From assembly GCA_963722175.1 (NCBI GenBank), contig CAVRKA010000004.1:434001-498000 (forward strand): DNA of 64,000 nucleotides, given 5' to 3'. Positions 24,255 through 32,293 of this stretch are shown piece after piece. Every line of letters begins with the position of its first letter. Within the stretch, counting starts at the first letter, position 1. The notes beneath the pieces are model-generated. The model did no database searches, had not been told where the DNA came from, and worked only from the letters and a program-made list of their open reading frames with translations. The DNA is from WHSW01 sp963722175. GTDB taxonomy: Bacteria > Actinomycetota > Thermoleophilia > Solirubrobacterales > 70-9. The translations under genes and the position numbers were made by a program.

Positions 24255-25616
24255 ATGCGCTGGCTGCTGATCAAGGACCTGCAGATCCTCCGGCGCTCGC
24301 CGCTGATCGTCGCGCTGCTGATCGCCTACCCGGTCGCGCTCGGGGTGCTGATCGGGTTCGCGCTCTCGGGGGACGGCTCGAAGATCCGGGTCGCGTTCCT
24401 GAACGAGGTCCCCGACGAGCAGCAGTTCGAGGTCGGCAGCGGCCCCGGCGAGATCGACCGGGACCTCGCCCGCGACGAGCTCTGCGACCGGGTCGAGTGC
24501 GTCGACGTCGACTCGCGTGAGGAGGCGGTGGAGAAGGTCGAGAGCGGCGACGTGATCGCCGCACTGATCCTGCCGCCCGACCTGCTCGACAAGCTCAACT
24601 CGCTCGCCACCCTCAACCCCCAGCAGCCCGAGGTCGAGGTCCTCGTCAACCAGGACGACCCGCTGAAGGCGAGCCTCGTCGACGACCGGATTCAGGCCCT
24701 GATCACCGAGGCGAACCTGATCCTCGCCCAGCAGATCTCAGACCAGGCCGCCCGTTACCTCGACCTGCTCGTCGAGGGCGGGGAGTTCGACCTCCCGCTG
24801 CTCGGCAACCTGGACATCCTCGGGCTCAGCAAGGCCGCGGCGATCCTGACGACGGTGGGCAAGGAGCTGCCGCCGGACAGCCCCGCCCGGCAGGCGCTCG
24901 ATCGGGTGACCGAGTTCGCCGACCTCGCCGGCGAGAACCTGCACCTCGCGCTGCCGCTGCTGGGCGCGATCTCGGAGCCGATCGCGGTCAACAAGCAGGT
25001 GATCGCCGGCGACACCTCCGAGCTCGACACGTTCGCGATCGCGGTCGCCGCGACGGTGACGCTGATGTTCGTCACCGTGTTGCTGGTCGCCGGGTCGCTG
25101 GCGCTGGAGCGCGAGGAGAACGCCTACGCGCGCGTCACCCGCGGGCTCGTCGGCCCAGCCGGCCTCTTGAGCGAGAAGATCGCGCTCGGGATCGTCGCCT
25201 CGTTCGCGGTCACCCTGCTGCTGCTCGGAGCACTGACCGCGCTGGTCTCGATCGACTGGGGGCGGACCCCGCTGATCCTGCTCGCGATTCTCGGCGGCGG
25301 CGCCGGGTTCGCCGCCTTCGGCGCCGCGATCGGCGGCTCGGCGAAGGAGGTGCGGGCGAGCTCGCTGCTCGCCTTCATGGTCTCGCTGCCGATCGCCTTC
25401 CTGTCGCTGATCCCATCGGGCACGGTCAACATCACCGTGTTCCACGTCATCGAGGTGGTCCGGGCCCTGTTCCCGTTCGACCCCGCGCTCGACGCGATCC
25501 AGGGCGCGCTCGACTCCGAGGGCCCTGACCTGCTGCTTCCGCTCGTTCACCTGGCGGCGATCGCGGCCGCCTACGGCGCCCTCGCCCGCCTGGCGTTGCG
25601 GCGGTTCACGACCTGA
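24255..25616 (+). CDS. ABC-2 type transporter permease
   Basis: The 453-residue product has one N-terminal membrane helix (LIVALLIAYPVALGVLIGFAL), a large extracytoplasmic region (about residues 45-255) and five or six C-terminal helices, the YhgE/ABC-2 layout. The conserved turn LEREENAYARVTRGLVGPAGLLSEKIALG follows the first helix of the C-terminal set. With the ATPase upstream it forms a complete exporter; the substrate cannot be inferred. A perfect inverted repeat lies between its end and the converging PAS-EAL gene. Confidence 0.9.
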   Translation: MRWLLIKDLQILRRSPLIVALLIAYPVALGVLIGFALSGDGSKIRVAFLNEVPDEQQFEVGSGPGEIDRDLARDELCDRVECVDVDSREEAVEKVESGDVIAALILPPDLLDKLNSLATLNPQQPEVEVLVNQDDPLKASLVDDRIQALITEANLILAQQISDQAARYLDLLVEGGEFDLPLLGNLDILGLSKAAAILTTVGKELPPDSPARQALDRVTEFADLAGENLHLALPLLGAISEPIAVNKQVIAGDTSELDTFAIAVAATVTLMFVTVLLVAGSLALEREENAYARVTRGLVGPAGLLSEKIALGIVASFAVTLLLLGALTALVSIDWGRTPLILLAILGGGAGFAAFGAAIGGSAKEVRASSLLAFMVSLPIAFLSLIPSGTVNITVFHVIEVVRALFPFDPALDAIQGALDSEGPDLLLPLVHLAAIAAAYGALARLALRRFTT

Positions 25617-25630
25617 GCGTTCGGCATCAC

Positions 25631-25682
25631 GACGAACGTCCCTGAACGTTCCCTGGAGGGCACATTGCGGGACGTTCGTCGC
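25631..25682. terminator. Large perfect inverted repeat between convergent genes
   Basis: Arms CGACGAACGTCCC (25631-25643) and GGGACGTTCGTCG (25670-25682) are perfect complements around a 26-base loop. GAACGT(T)CCC occurs twice directly and once inverted. Position between converging ABC and EAL genes suits a bidirectional terminator, but there is no T tract, and the loop is long for one. A protein-binding or mobile repeat is the alternative. Confidence 0.55.
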
Positions 25683-25706
25683 TAGGTGAGCTTCGCGAGG
25701 CGCGTG

Positions 25707-26828
25707 TCAGGCGGCGACGGGCGCCGGGCGGCCGATCAAGAAGCCCTGGATCCGGTCCACCCCGTACTCGCGCAGGAGGCCGAACGTGGTTGCGTCCTCG
25801 ACCCCCTCGGCGACCGTCTGCATCCCGAGCTCGCGGGCGATCGTCGTCACTCCGCGCACGAGGGCCCGGTCCTCCGGGTGATCGCGGATTCCGCGGACGA
25901 AGCTGGCGTCGATCTTGATCATGTGGATCGGCAGCTCGCGAAGGTGGGTGAGCGAGCCGAAGCCGGTGCCGAAGTCGTCGAGCGCGATCAGGCAGCCGAG
26001 CCGGCCGAGCTGCTCGGCGAGATCGTGGGCGGCGTCGACGTTCTGGAACGCGGCCGTCTCGGTGATCTCGAACACCAGCCGGCGAGCCGTTACACCGGCG
26101 GCCCCGAGGCGGTCCGCGAGCTCGGCCATCACGCCGGCGTCGGCGATCGTCGCCCCGGACAGGTTGACCTCGACGTTGCGGCCGTGCGAGGCGAGCTCGA
26201 GCGCCCGCATCGTCATCCAGAGATCGATGTTGCGGATCAGGCCGCTGCGCTCGGCCTCGGGCAGGAAGTCGGCGGGCGACAGCACCCGCTCGGTCAGCCC
26301 GCCGCCGTTGGTGCGCAGGCGGACCAGCAACTCCTCCTGGACGACGGTCCCGGAGCGCTGGTCGATGATCGGCTGGCTGTAGGCGAGCAGGCGGTCCTGG
26401 CGGATCGCCGTCCGCAGGTCGTCCTCGGCCTGCTTTTGCTCGGTGACGTCGAACGCGATCGAGAACCAGGTATCGCCGTCGGTGCGAGAGCTCCAGCACA
26501 GCCACCGCCAGCTCCCGTCGCGGTGGCGGAAGCGGTTCTCGAACCCGATCAGCTCGTGGTCGACCTCGTTGATCCTCGCGCCCTCCTGGGCGGTGCGCGC
26601 GACGTCGTCCGGGTGGACGAAGTCGATGTACGGCCGGCGCATCAGCTCCTCGCGCGACCAGCCCAAGGCCCGCTCCCAAGCTGCGTTCAACGACTTCAAG
26701 TAGCCGTCGGCGCCCGCCGTGCAGATCAGGTCGTGCTGCATGTCGAAGCGCATTCCGGGCGGCTCGGGGATGACGCCGAGACTGTCGAAGCCGTCCGCAC
26801 CGCTGGCCGCGTGCTCCCCGATTCCCAT
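25707..26828 (-). CDS. PAS-EAL protein, probable c-di-GMP phosphodiesterase
   Basis: The 373-residue product has an N-terminal PAS/PAC domain (about residues 28-135: GYLKSLNAAWERALGWSREEL...IDFVHPDD) and an EAL domain (140-370). The EAL triad reads EEL within VVQEELLVRL. Other metal and catalytic residues are present: Asn in VNLSG, FEITETAA, ALDDFGTGFGS, IKIDASFV and VAEGVED. It lacks GGDEF, HTH and membrane segments. It is therefore a likely soluble c-di-GMP hydrolase with a sensory input. A GGAAGG ribosome-binding site lies near the ATG and TACTAT at 26880-26885 could be its -10. Confidence 0.9.
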   Translation of the reverse strand: MGIGEHAASGADGFDSLGVIPEPPGMRFDMQHDLICTAGADGYLKSLNAAWERALGWSREELMRRPYIDFVHPDDVARTAQEGARINEVDHELIGFENRFRHRDGSWRWLCWSSRTDGDTWFSIAFDVTEQKQAEDDLRTAIRQDRLLAYSQPIIDQRSGTVVQEELLVRLRTNGGGLTERVLSPADFLPEAERSGLIRNIDLWMTMRALELASHGRNVEVNLSGATIADAGVMAELADRLGAAGVTARRLVFEITETAAFQNVDAAHDLAEQLGRLGCLIALDDFGTGFGSLTHLRELPIHMIKIDASFVRGIRDHPEDRALVRGVTTIARELGMQTVAEGVEDATTFGLLREYGVDRIQGFLIGRPAPVAA

Positions 26829-26942
26829 TCAGGCCTTCCCTCTTGGCACCCTTCGTGGCGCGTCCCTAACCCGCACCGCATAGTAGGTAAGACGCCGGCG
26901 GGGGTCAATCACCAACCGGTCCGCCTGCACGGCGCCGCCCGG

Positions 26943-26948
26943 TACCTT
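26943..26948 (+). promoter_or_regulatory. Candidate -10 of the LysE-type gene
   Basis: TACCTT lies 8 bases before the ATG, spacing suited to a leaderless transcript. Confidence 0.4.
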
Positions 26949-26956
26949 CGTGGCCG

Positions 26957-27595
26957 ATGCCGTCCACCGACACGATGCTGCTGTTCGCGGTCGCCAGCGC
27001 CGGCCTGGTCGCGATCCCGGGGCCGGCGGTGATCTACATCGTCACCCGCGGCGTCGTCCACGGCCGCCGCGGCGCGTTCGTCTCGATGCTCGGCGTCGAG
27101 GCGGGCAACTACGTCGAGGTCCTCGCCGCGACCGTCGGCCTCGCGGCGATCATCGCCTCGTCGGCGACCGCCTTCACGGTCGTGAAGCTGGTCGGCGCCG
27201 CCTATCTGATCTGGCTCGGGATCCGCGCGCTCAGCGAGGGGGTTGGGGCGAAGGCGGCGGCGGTCGCGCCCCAGCGCTCGGAGCGCCGCCTCTTCTGGCA
27301 GGGCTTCGCGGTCGGGGCGCTGAACCCGAAGCTGGCGTTGTTCCTGCTCGCCTTCCTGCCGCAGTTCGTCGACGTCGGCGCCGGCCCGGTCTGGCTGCAG
27401 ACCCTGGTCCTCGGCTCGGTCTTCAGCGTCATCGCGCTGATCGGCGACGCGCTCGTCGCGCTTGCCGCCGGCACCGCCGGACACGGCCTGGCGCGCAGGC
27501 TCGAGCGGCCGGGAACGATCTCCCGCGCGGCCGGGGCCGTCTACCTGGGCCTCGGGGTCACCGCCGCGCTCGCCGACGGCGGGTCGAGGAACTGA
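26957..27595 (+). CDS. LysE family amino-acid/metabolite exporter
   Basis: The 212-residue product has six predicted membrane helices and the family signature VAIPGPAVIYIVTRGVVHGRRGAF near the N-terminus. The central LIWLGIRALSEG and the post-loop WQGFAVGALNPKLALFLLAFLPQFV fit the RhtB/LysE group. Substrates are amino acids or similar small molecules; which one is unknown. It stands alone before hemB with its own TACCTT -10-like element. Confidence 0.92.
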   Translation: MPSTDTMLLFAVASAGLVAIPGPAVIYIVTRGVVHGRRGAFVSMLGVEAGNYVEVLAATVGLAAIIASSATAFTVVKLVGAAYLIWLGIRALSEGVGAKAAAVAPQRSERRLFWQGFAVGALNPKLALFLLAFLPQFVDVGAGPVWLQTLVLGSVFSVIALIGDALVALAAGTAGHGLARRLERPGTISRAAGAVYLGLGVTAALADGGSRN

Positions 27596-27607
27596 GCGGC
27601 CCGGCCC

Positions 27608-27613
27608 TAGAAT
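27608..27613 (+). promoter_or_regulatory. Candidate -10 of the heme/bc operon
   Basis: TAGAAT ends 7 bases before the hemB GTG. It supports the GTG at 27621 over the internal ATG at 27642 and could drive the whole run through the polyprenyl synthase gene. Confidence 0.5.
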
Positions 27614-27620
27614 CCGCCCC

Positions 27621-28595
27621 GTGAGCTTCCCGGCTACGCGCATGCGCCGCCTGCGGCGGACGAAAGCACTGCGGGATCTGGTCCGGGAGACGGACCTGTC
27701 GCCGCGTCATCTCGTCCAGCCGCTGTTCGTCGTCTCCGGCGAGGGCGTTCGCGAGCCGGTCGAGTCGATGCCGGGGATCGAGCGCTTCTCGATCAACGAG
27801 CTGGTCGCCGAGGCTTCCGAGCTTGCGGCGCTCGGCATCGAGGCGGTGATCCTGTTCGGGATCCCGGCGTCCAAGGACGAGAGCGGCTCCGGCGCCTACG
27901 ACACGGAGGGCGTCGTGCAGATGGCGGTCCGAGCGCTGAAGGAGGCGCACCCGGACCTGACCGTGATCACCGACGTCTGCCTGTGCGAGTACACCTCGCA
28001 CGGCCATTGCGGCTTCATCCGCGACGGCGAGGTCGACAACGACATCACGGTCGAGCTGCTCGCGAAGACGGCGATCTCGCACGCCGACGCGGGCGCCGAC
28101 GTCGTCGCGCCGTCGGACATGATGGACGGGCGAATCGGCGTGATCCGCAGCCAGCTCGACGAGGAGGGCCACCCCGACACGCCGATCATCGCCTACTCGG
28201 CGAAGTACGCCTCGGCCTTCTACGGCCCGTTCCGCGAGGCCGCCGAGTCGACGCCGGAGTTCGGCGACCGCCGCGGCTACCAGATGGACCCCGCCAACGC
28301 CCGCGAAGCGCTCCGCGAGGTCAAGCTCGACATCGAGGAGGGGGCGGACATGGTGATGGTCAAGCCGGCCCTTCCCTACCTGGACGTGATCCGCGCGGTG
28401 CGCGAGGCGACCGACGTCCCGATCGCCGCCTACCAGGTCTCGGGCGAGTACTCGACGATCAAGGCGGCGGGCGCCAACGGCTGGCTGGACGAGCGCGCCG
28501 CGGCGCTCGAGGCGCTGACATCCATTCGACGTGCAGGAGCCGACGTGATCCTCACCTACTTCGCGAAGGAGGCCGCCGGGTGGCTGGCGGAGTGA
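27621..28595 (+). CDS. hemB: Delta-aminolevulinic acid dehydratase (porphobilinogen synthase)
   Basis: HemB condenses two 5-aminolevulinates to porphobilinogen. The 324-residue product begins with the family leader FPATRMRRLRRTKALR, which supports the GTG at 27621. It has the zinc-type cysteines in TDVCLCEYTSHGHC, the first Schiff-base Lys region YSAKYASAFYGPFR and the catalytic MVMVKPALPYLDVI. It is full length. First in a run with an Ahb-like gene and hemL, so ALA formation and use are linked. The next gene starts within its last codons. Confidence 0.97.
   Translation: MSFPATRMRRLRRTKALRDLVRETDLSPRHLVQPLFVVSGEGVREPVESMPGIERFSINELVAEASELAALGIEAVILFGIPASKDESGSGAYDTEGVVQMAVRALKEAHPDLTVITDVCLCEYTSHGHCGFIRDGEVDNDITVELLAKTAISHADAGADVVAPSDMMDGRIGVIRSQLDEEGHPDTPIIAYSAKYASAFYGPFREAAESTPEFGDRRGYQMDPANAREALREVKLDIEEGADMVMVKPALPYLDVIRAVREATDVPIAAYQVSGEYSTIKAAGANGWLDERAAALEALTSIRRAGADVILTYFAKEAAGWLAE
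28566..28572 (+). promoter_or_regulatory. Shine-Dalgarno deciding the Ahb-like start
   Basis: AAGGAGG sits inside the hemB 3' end, 7 bases before the GTG at 28580. It favours that start over the GTG at 28592, which overlaps the hemB stop but is 19 bases away from it. Confidence 0.5.
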
Positions 28596-29722
28596 AGGTC
28601 CCGCAGTCCAAGGTCCGCGAGCGCAAGGACGGCGCCGCGATCCCGCTCGACGCGACCGACAAGCGGCTGATGAACCTGCTCCAGTCGAGCTTCCCGCTCG
28701 CCGCCGAGCCCTACGCGCAGCTCGCCAGCGACCACGAGCTCGACCTCGACGAGCTGATGGAGCGCACCCGGCGCCTGCTCGACGAGCGGATCATCCGCGA
28801 GATCACGCCGATCTTCGACACGAGGGCGCTCGGCTACGAATCGATGCTTGTCGCCGCCAAGGTTGATTCAGAACACCCGCATCGGGCGGCGAAGATCATC
28901 AACTCCCACCCGGGCGTCTCGCACAACTACCTGCGCACCCACGAGTTCAACCTCTGGTTCACGATCGCCACCCCGCCGGACTCGGAGCTCGGCCTCCAGG
29001 GGACACTGGAGGTGCTCCGGGAGCTGACCGGCGCCGAGTCGATCCGGCAGCTGCCGACCCTGAAGCTGTTCAAGATCAACATGAACCTGGAGATGGAGAG
29101 GGGCACAGAAGCCCTCGCCGCCGCGGCGGAAGCCGCCACCCCGCGCGAGCTCGATCGCCAGCCCTACGACGACACCGACGTCGCCGTGATCCGCGCGCTG
29201 CAGGGGCCGATGGAGGTCGTCGACCGGCCCTACGACGCCGCCGCCGCGGAGGCCGGGATGTCGACCGACGCCTTCCTCGGACACCTCCACGGCATGGTCG
29301 AGCGCAAGATCCTGCGCCGCGTCGCCGCGATCCTCTACCACCGCCGCGCGGGCTTCTCGGCCAACGGCATGGGCGTCTGGAAGGTGGCGGACGAGAACAT
29401 CCTCGAGACCGGCAAGCGGATGGCGGCGGTCCGCGGCATCTCGCATTGCTACGAGCGCCCCACCTACCAGGACTGGCCCTACTCGGTGTTCACGATGGCC
29501 CACGGCCGCTCCAAGGAGGAGTGCGACGCGATCCTGCAGTCGATCGCCGACGAGCATGAGCTGCACGGCGACGACCGGGCGACCCTCTACTCGTCGACCG
29601 AGTTCAAGAAGATCCGGCTGCACTATTTCACCGACGACTACGCCGACTGGGAGCGCGCGCACACAAATCCGGCGACATCCTCCGCTTCGCGTCCGGTGTC
29701 GCCGGGTCCGCGGCAGGACTAG
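28580..29722 (+). CDS. Fused AhbA/AhbB-like Lrp/AsnC family protein
   Basis: The 380-residue product contains two consecutive Lrp/AsnC-type units. Each has a winged-helix start (DKRLMNLLQSSFPLAAEPYA near residue 25; DTDVAVIRALQGPMEVVDRPY near 200) followed by a RAM-like alpha/beta domain. This matches the two subunits of siroheme decarboxylase (AhbA and AhbB, related to NirDLGH) joined in one chain. His-rich segments YLRTHEFNLWF and ISHCYERPTY fit the substrate-binding histidines of that family. Position between hemB and hemL supports a tetrapyrrole role: enzyme or heme-responsive regulator. The last 15 residues are low complexity. Confidence 0.8.
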   Translation: MAGGVKVPQSKVRERKDGAAIPLDATDKRLMNLLQSSFPLAAEPYAQLASDHELDLDELMERTRRLLDERIIREITPIFDTRALGYESMLVAAKVDSEHPHRAAKIINSHPGVSHNYLRTHEFNLWFTIATPPDSELGLQGTLEVLRELTGAESIRQLPTLKLFKINMNLEMERGTEALAAAAEAATPRELDRQPYDDTDVAVIRALQGPMEVVDRPYDAAAAEAGMSTDAFLGHLHGMVERKILRRVAAILYHRRAGFSANGMGVWKVADENILETGKRMAAVRGISHCYERPTYQDWPYSVFTMAHGRSKEECDAILQSIADEHELHGDDRATLYSSTEFKKIRLHYFTDDYADWERAHTNPATSSASRPVSPGPRQD

Positions 29723-29723
29723 C

Positions 29724-31013
29724 TTGGTCGACACGCGCACGTCGGAGGTGATCTACGCCCGCGCTGTGGGGCTGATGCCCGGCGGCGTCAACTCTCCGGT
29801 CCGGGCGATGCGGGCGATCGGGCGCGAGTATCCGATTTTCGTCGAACGTGGCGAGGGCTTCGAGCTGATCGACGTCGACGGCAACCGCTACGTCGACTGG
29901 GTCTGCTCGTGGGGGCCGTTGATCCTCGGACACGCGGACCCCGACGTGGTCGCCGCGGTCCGCGAGGCCGCGGACAAGGGGACCAGCTACGGCGCGCCGA
30001 CCGAGGGCGAGGTCGAGCTCGCGGCCGAGGTCTGCGACCGCTTCGACTCGGTCCGCACGGTGCGGATGGTCAACTCCGGCACCGAGGCGACGATGAGCGC
30101 GATCAGGCTCGCGCGCGCGGTCACCGGGCGCGACGAGTTGATCAAGTTCGCCGGCGCCTACCACGGCCACGTCGACGGTCTGCTCGCCGAGGCGGGCTCG
30201 GGGCTCGCGACCCAGGGGATCCCGGCCAGCCCCGGCGTGCCCGAGGCGCAGGCCGCGGCGACGATCGTCGTCCCGTGGAACGACCCGGACGCCGTCGCGG
30301 CGGCGCTCGCCGAGCACGAGGTGGCGGCGATCCTCGCCGAGCCGCTGCCGGCGAACATGGGCGTCGTGCCGCCCGGGGACGGCTTCCTGGCCGAGCTCCG
30401 CCGGCTCGCGGACGAGCACGGCGCGCTGCTTGTCCTCGACGAGGTGATCTCCGGCTTCCGGGTCGCCCGGGGCGGCGCCCAGGAGCTCTACGGCGTCGAT
30501 GCCGACCTGACGATCATGGGCAAGGTCCTCGGTGGGGGCCTGCCCGCCGCGGCCTACGGCGGCCGCCGCGAGTTCATGGAGCGGATCGCGCCCGCCGGCG
30601 ACGTGTACCAGGCGGGCACGCTGTCCGGCAACCCGCTTGCGGTCGCCGCCGGCCTCGCGACCCTGGCAAAGCTCGACCGGCCCGCCTACGAGCGGCTGGG
30701 CGCGCTCACCGAGCGCCTCGCAGCGGGCCTGCGGGCCGCGGCCGAGTCCGCGGGCGTCGCGATTCAGGTCGCCGCCGTCACGGGCCTCGTGACGCCGTTC
30801 TTCAGCGCCGAGCCGGTGCGGGACTTCGCCGCCGCCTCGGCCTGCGACCTCGAGGCCTACGGGGGCTTCTGCCGGGCGCTGCTCGATCGGGGCGTCTACC
30901 CGCCGGCGTCGCAGTTCGAGGCCTGGTTCGTCTCCGTCGCCCACGACGAGGCGGCGATCGATCACACCTGCGACGCGGCGGCGGAGGCCTTCGCGATCGC
31001 CGTACAGGCGTGA
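29724..31013 (+). CDS. hemL: Glutamate-1-semialdehyde 2,1-aminomutase
   Basis: HemL converts glutamate-1-semialdehyde to 5-aminolevulinate with PLP, in the C5 heme pathway. The 429-residue product has MPGGVNSPVRAM, NSGTEATMSAIRLAR, YHGHVDGLLAEAGSG, VLDEVISGFRVARGG and the lysine site IMGKVLGGGLPAAAYGG. It is full length. A TTG at 29724, just after the upstream stop, gives the normal N-terminus. It supplies the substrate of HemB encoded two genes earlier. The stop overlaps the GTG of the next gene. Confidence 0.96.
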   Translation: MVDTRTSEVIYARAVGLMPGGVNSPVRAMRAIGREYPIFVERGEGFELIDVDGNRYVDWVCSWGPLILGHADPDVVAAVREAADKGTSYGAPTEGEVELAAEVCDRFDSVRTVRMVNSGTEATMSAIRLARAVTGRDELIKFAGAYHGHVDGLLAEAGSGLATQGIPASPGVPEAQAAATIVVPWNDPDAVAAALAEHEVAAILAEPLPANMGVVPPGDGFLAELRRLADEHGALLVLDEVISGFRVARGGAQELYGVDADLTIMGKVLGGGLPAAAYGGRREFMERIAPAGDVYQAGTLSGNPLAVAAGLATLAKLDRPAYERLGALTERLAAGLRAAAESAGVAIQVAAVTGLVTPFFSAEPVRDFAAASACDLEAYGGFCRALLDRGVYPPASQFEAWFVSVAHDEAAIDHTCDAAAEAFAIAVQA

Positions 31014-31633
31014 CCGCGCCCACCGACGCGCTGCGGGAGCTCGGCGGGCTGCTGAGCGCCGACGACTCCGTGGTCAGCCCGCACGTCGCCGACCCGGGCG
31101 ACCGGGCTCCGGGACTCGGCGCGCTCGCGGCCGCCGGGGAGCGGACCGCAACGGCGCCGGGCGAGTACGCGGTCGTCGTCGAGGCGGTGCGCGAGGGCTA
31201 CCTCCTCCACTACGCCCCCGATCGAGCCCGGCTCGTGCGCGGCGTCGACAGCGACCTCGCCCTGCTCGCCGGCGACTACCTGTACGCGCTCGGCCTCGAG
31301 CGGCTCTCGACGCTTGCCGACCTCGCCGCGGTCCACCAGCTCTCCGACCTGATCAGCCTCGCGGCCCAGGTTCACGACGGCTCGCGGGCGCCGGAACGCG
31401 CGGGCCGTGAGGCGGCGGGGCTGTGGCTCGCCTGCGCGGCGGCGATCGCCGGTGGCGGAGGCTCCGCGCACGAGCGGGCGAAAGAGGATGTGCGTGCCGA
31501 GCGCGAGCCGGCGGCGGGCGCGCTCTGGGGCGCCGCGGTGGAGATGGCCGACGCCGGGGGGTTCAGGGAGGCGTTGGAGCTCGCTGCCGCTGGATTAGAC
31601 TTCCGGGCCGACCACCTCTCCTCACTTGGCTGA
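31010..31633 (+). CDS. Helical protein, polyprenyl-synthase-like but lacking DDxxD
   Basis: The 207-residue product is predicted all-helical. The segment RGVDSDLALLAGDYLYALGLERLSTL resembles the third conserved region of class I polyprenyl synthases, but no DDxxD metal motif exists, so it should not be catalytic alone. It is coupled to hemL by a GTGA overlap and overlaps the Rieske gene by 8 bases. A catalytic polyprenyl synthase is encoded 3 kb downstream after ubiE. A non-catalytic partner subunit, as HepS is to HepT in Bacillus, is possible. That is an inference; otherwise it is unassigned. Confidence 0.65.
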   Translation: MTAPTDALRELGGLLSADDSVVSPHVADPGDRAPGLGALAAAGERTATAPGEYAVVVEAVREGYLLHYAPDRARLVRGVDSDLALLAGDYLYALGLERLSTLADLAAVHQLSDLISLAAQVHDGSRAPERAGREAAGLWLACAAAIAGGGGSAHERAKEDVRAEREPAAGALWGAAVEMADAGGFREALELAAAGLDFRADHLSSLG

Positions 31634-32282
31634 CGACTGGGACAAGAGAACGGGCGAGCCCCCGGGTAAGCCGAAGCCCGCGGGCTACTTCGAAGGCGAG
31701 ACGATGACTCGCCGAAGCGCGTTCGCGCTCGGCGGCCAGGCGTTCGGCGCCGCGGCCGTGACCGTGGTCGCGCTCCCGGCGATCGGCTTTGCCGTCGCGC
31801 CGCTCTTCGATCGTCCGGAGGAGATGTGGGAGGGGGTCGGCTCGCCCGACGACTACACCTCCGACACCTACCGCCAGGCGGTGATCACGATCGTCGAGGG
31901 CGTCGGCGATTCGGGCAAGACCACCGTGTACCTGCGCCGCGGGAGCGCCGACCTCGGCGAGGACCCCGACGTGTTCATCGCGATCTCGACCCGCTGCGCG
32001 CACCTCGGCTGCCCGGTTCGCTTCGTTCGCGCCGCGGGCAACTTCATCTGCCCGTGCCACGGCGGCGTCTACGACTTCGAGGGCCAGGTGATCGGCGGCC
32101 CCCCGGTCCGCCCGCTCGACCGCTTCCAGACCAGGGTCGTCGGAGACGAGCTCCAGGTCGGCCCCCGCTACAGCGTCACCTCGGACCTCGAGCCGGTCCG
32201 CGCCCGCGATCCAGGCGAGTACACCGGCGGGGTCTGGGAGTACCTGTACCCGCCCCGGCCGACGACCGCCCCGCCACCGTGA
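31626..32282 (+). CDS. qcrA: Rieske iron-sulfur subunit of the cytochrome bc complex
   Basis: The 218-residue product has a cytoplasmic N-terminus of about 35 residues, a membrane anchor (FGAAAVTVVALPAIGFAVAPLF) and the Rieske [2Fe-2S] domain with CAHLGC and CPCHGG supplying the two Cys and two His ligands. TRRSAF before the anchor is twin-arginine-like, consistent with Tat insertion of a folded cluster protein; tatA and tatC are also in this window. The TTG start overlaps the previous gene. Next come cytochrome b and the b/c subunit. Confidence 0.94.
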   Translation: MADDWDKRTGEPPGKPKPAGYFEGETMTRRSAFALGGQAFGAAAVTVVALPAIGFAVAPLFDRPEEMWEGVGSPDDYTSDTYRQAVITIVEGVGDSGKTTVYLRRGSADLGEDPDVFIAISTRCAHLGCPVRFVRAAGNFICPCHGGVYDFEGQVIGGPPVRPLDRFQTRVVGDELQVGPRYSVTSDLEPVRARDPGEYTGGVWEYLYPPRPTTAPPP

Positions 32283-32293
32283 GCGTGATCTAG

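Noticed and set aside
27641..28172. Minus-strand frames opposite hemB as separate genes
   Set aside because: No ribosome-binding site or domain; hemB motifs are continuous on the plus strand.
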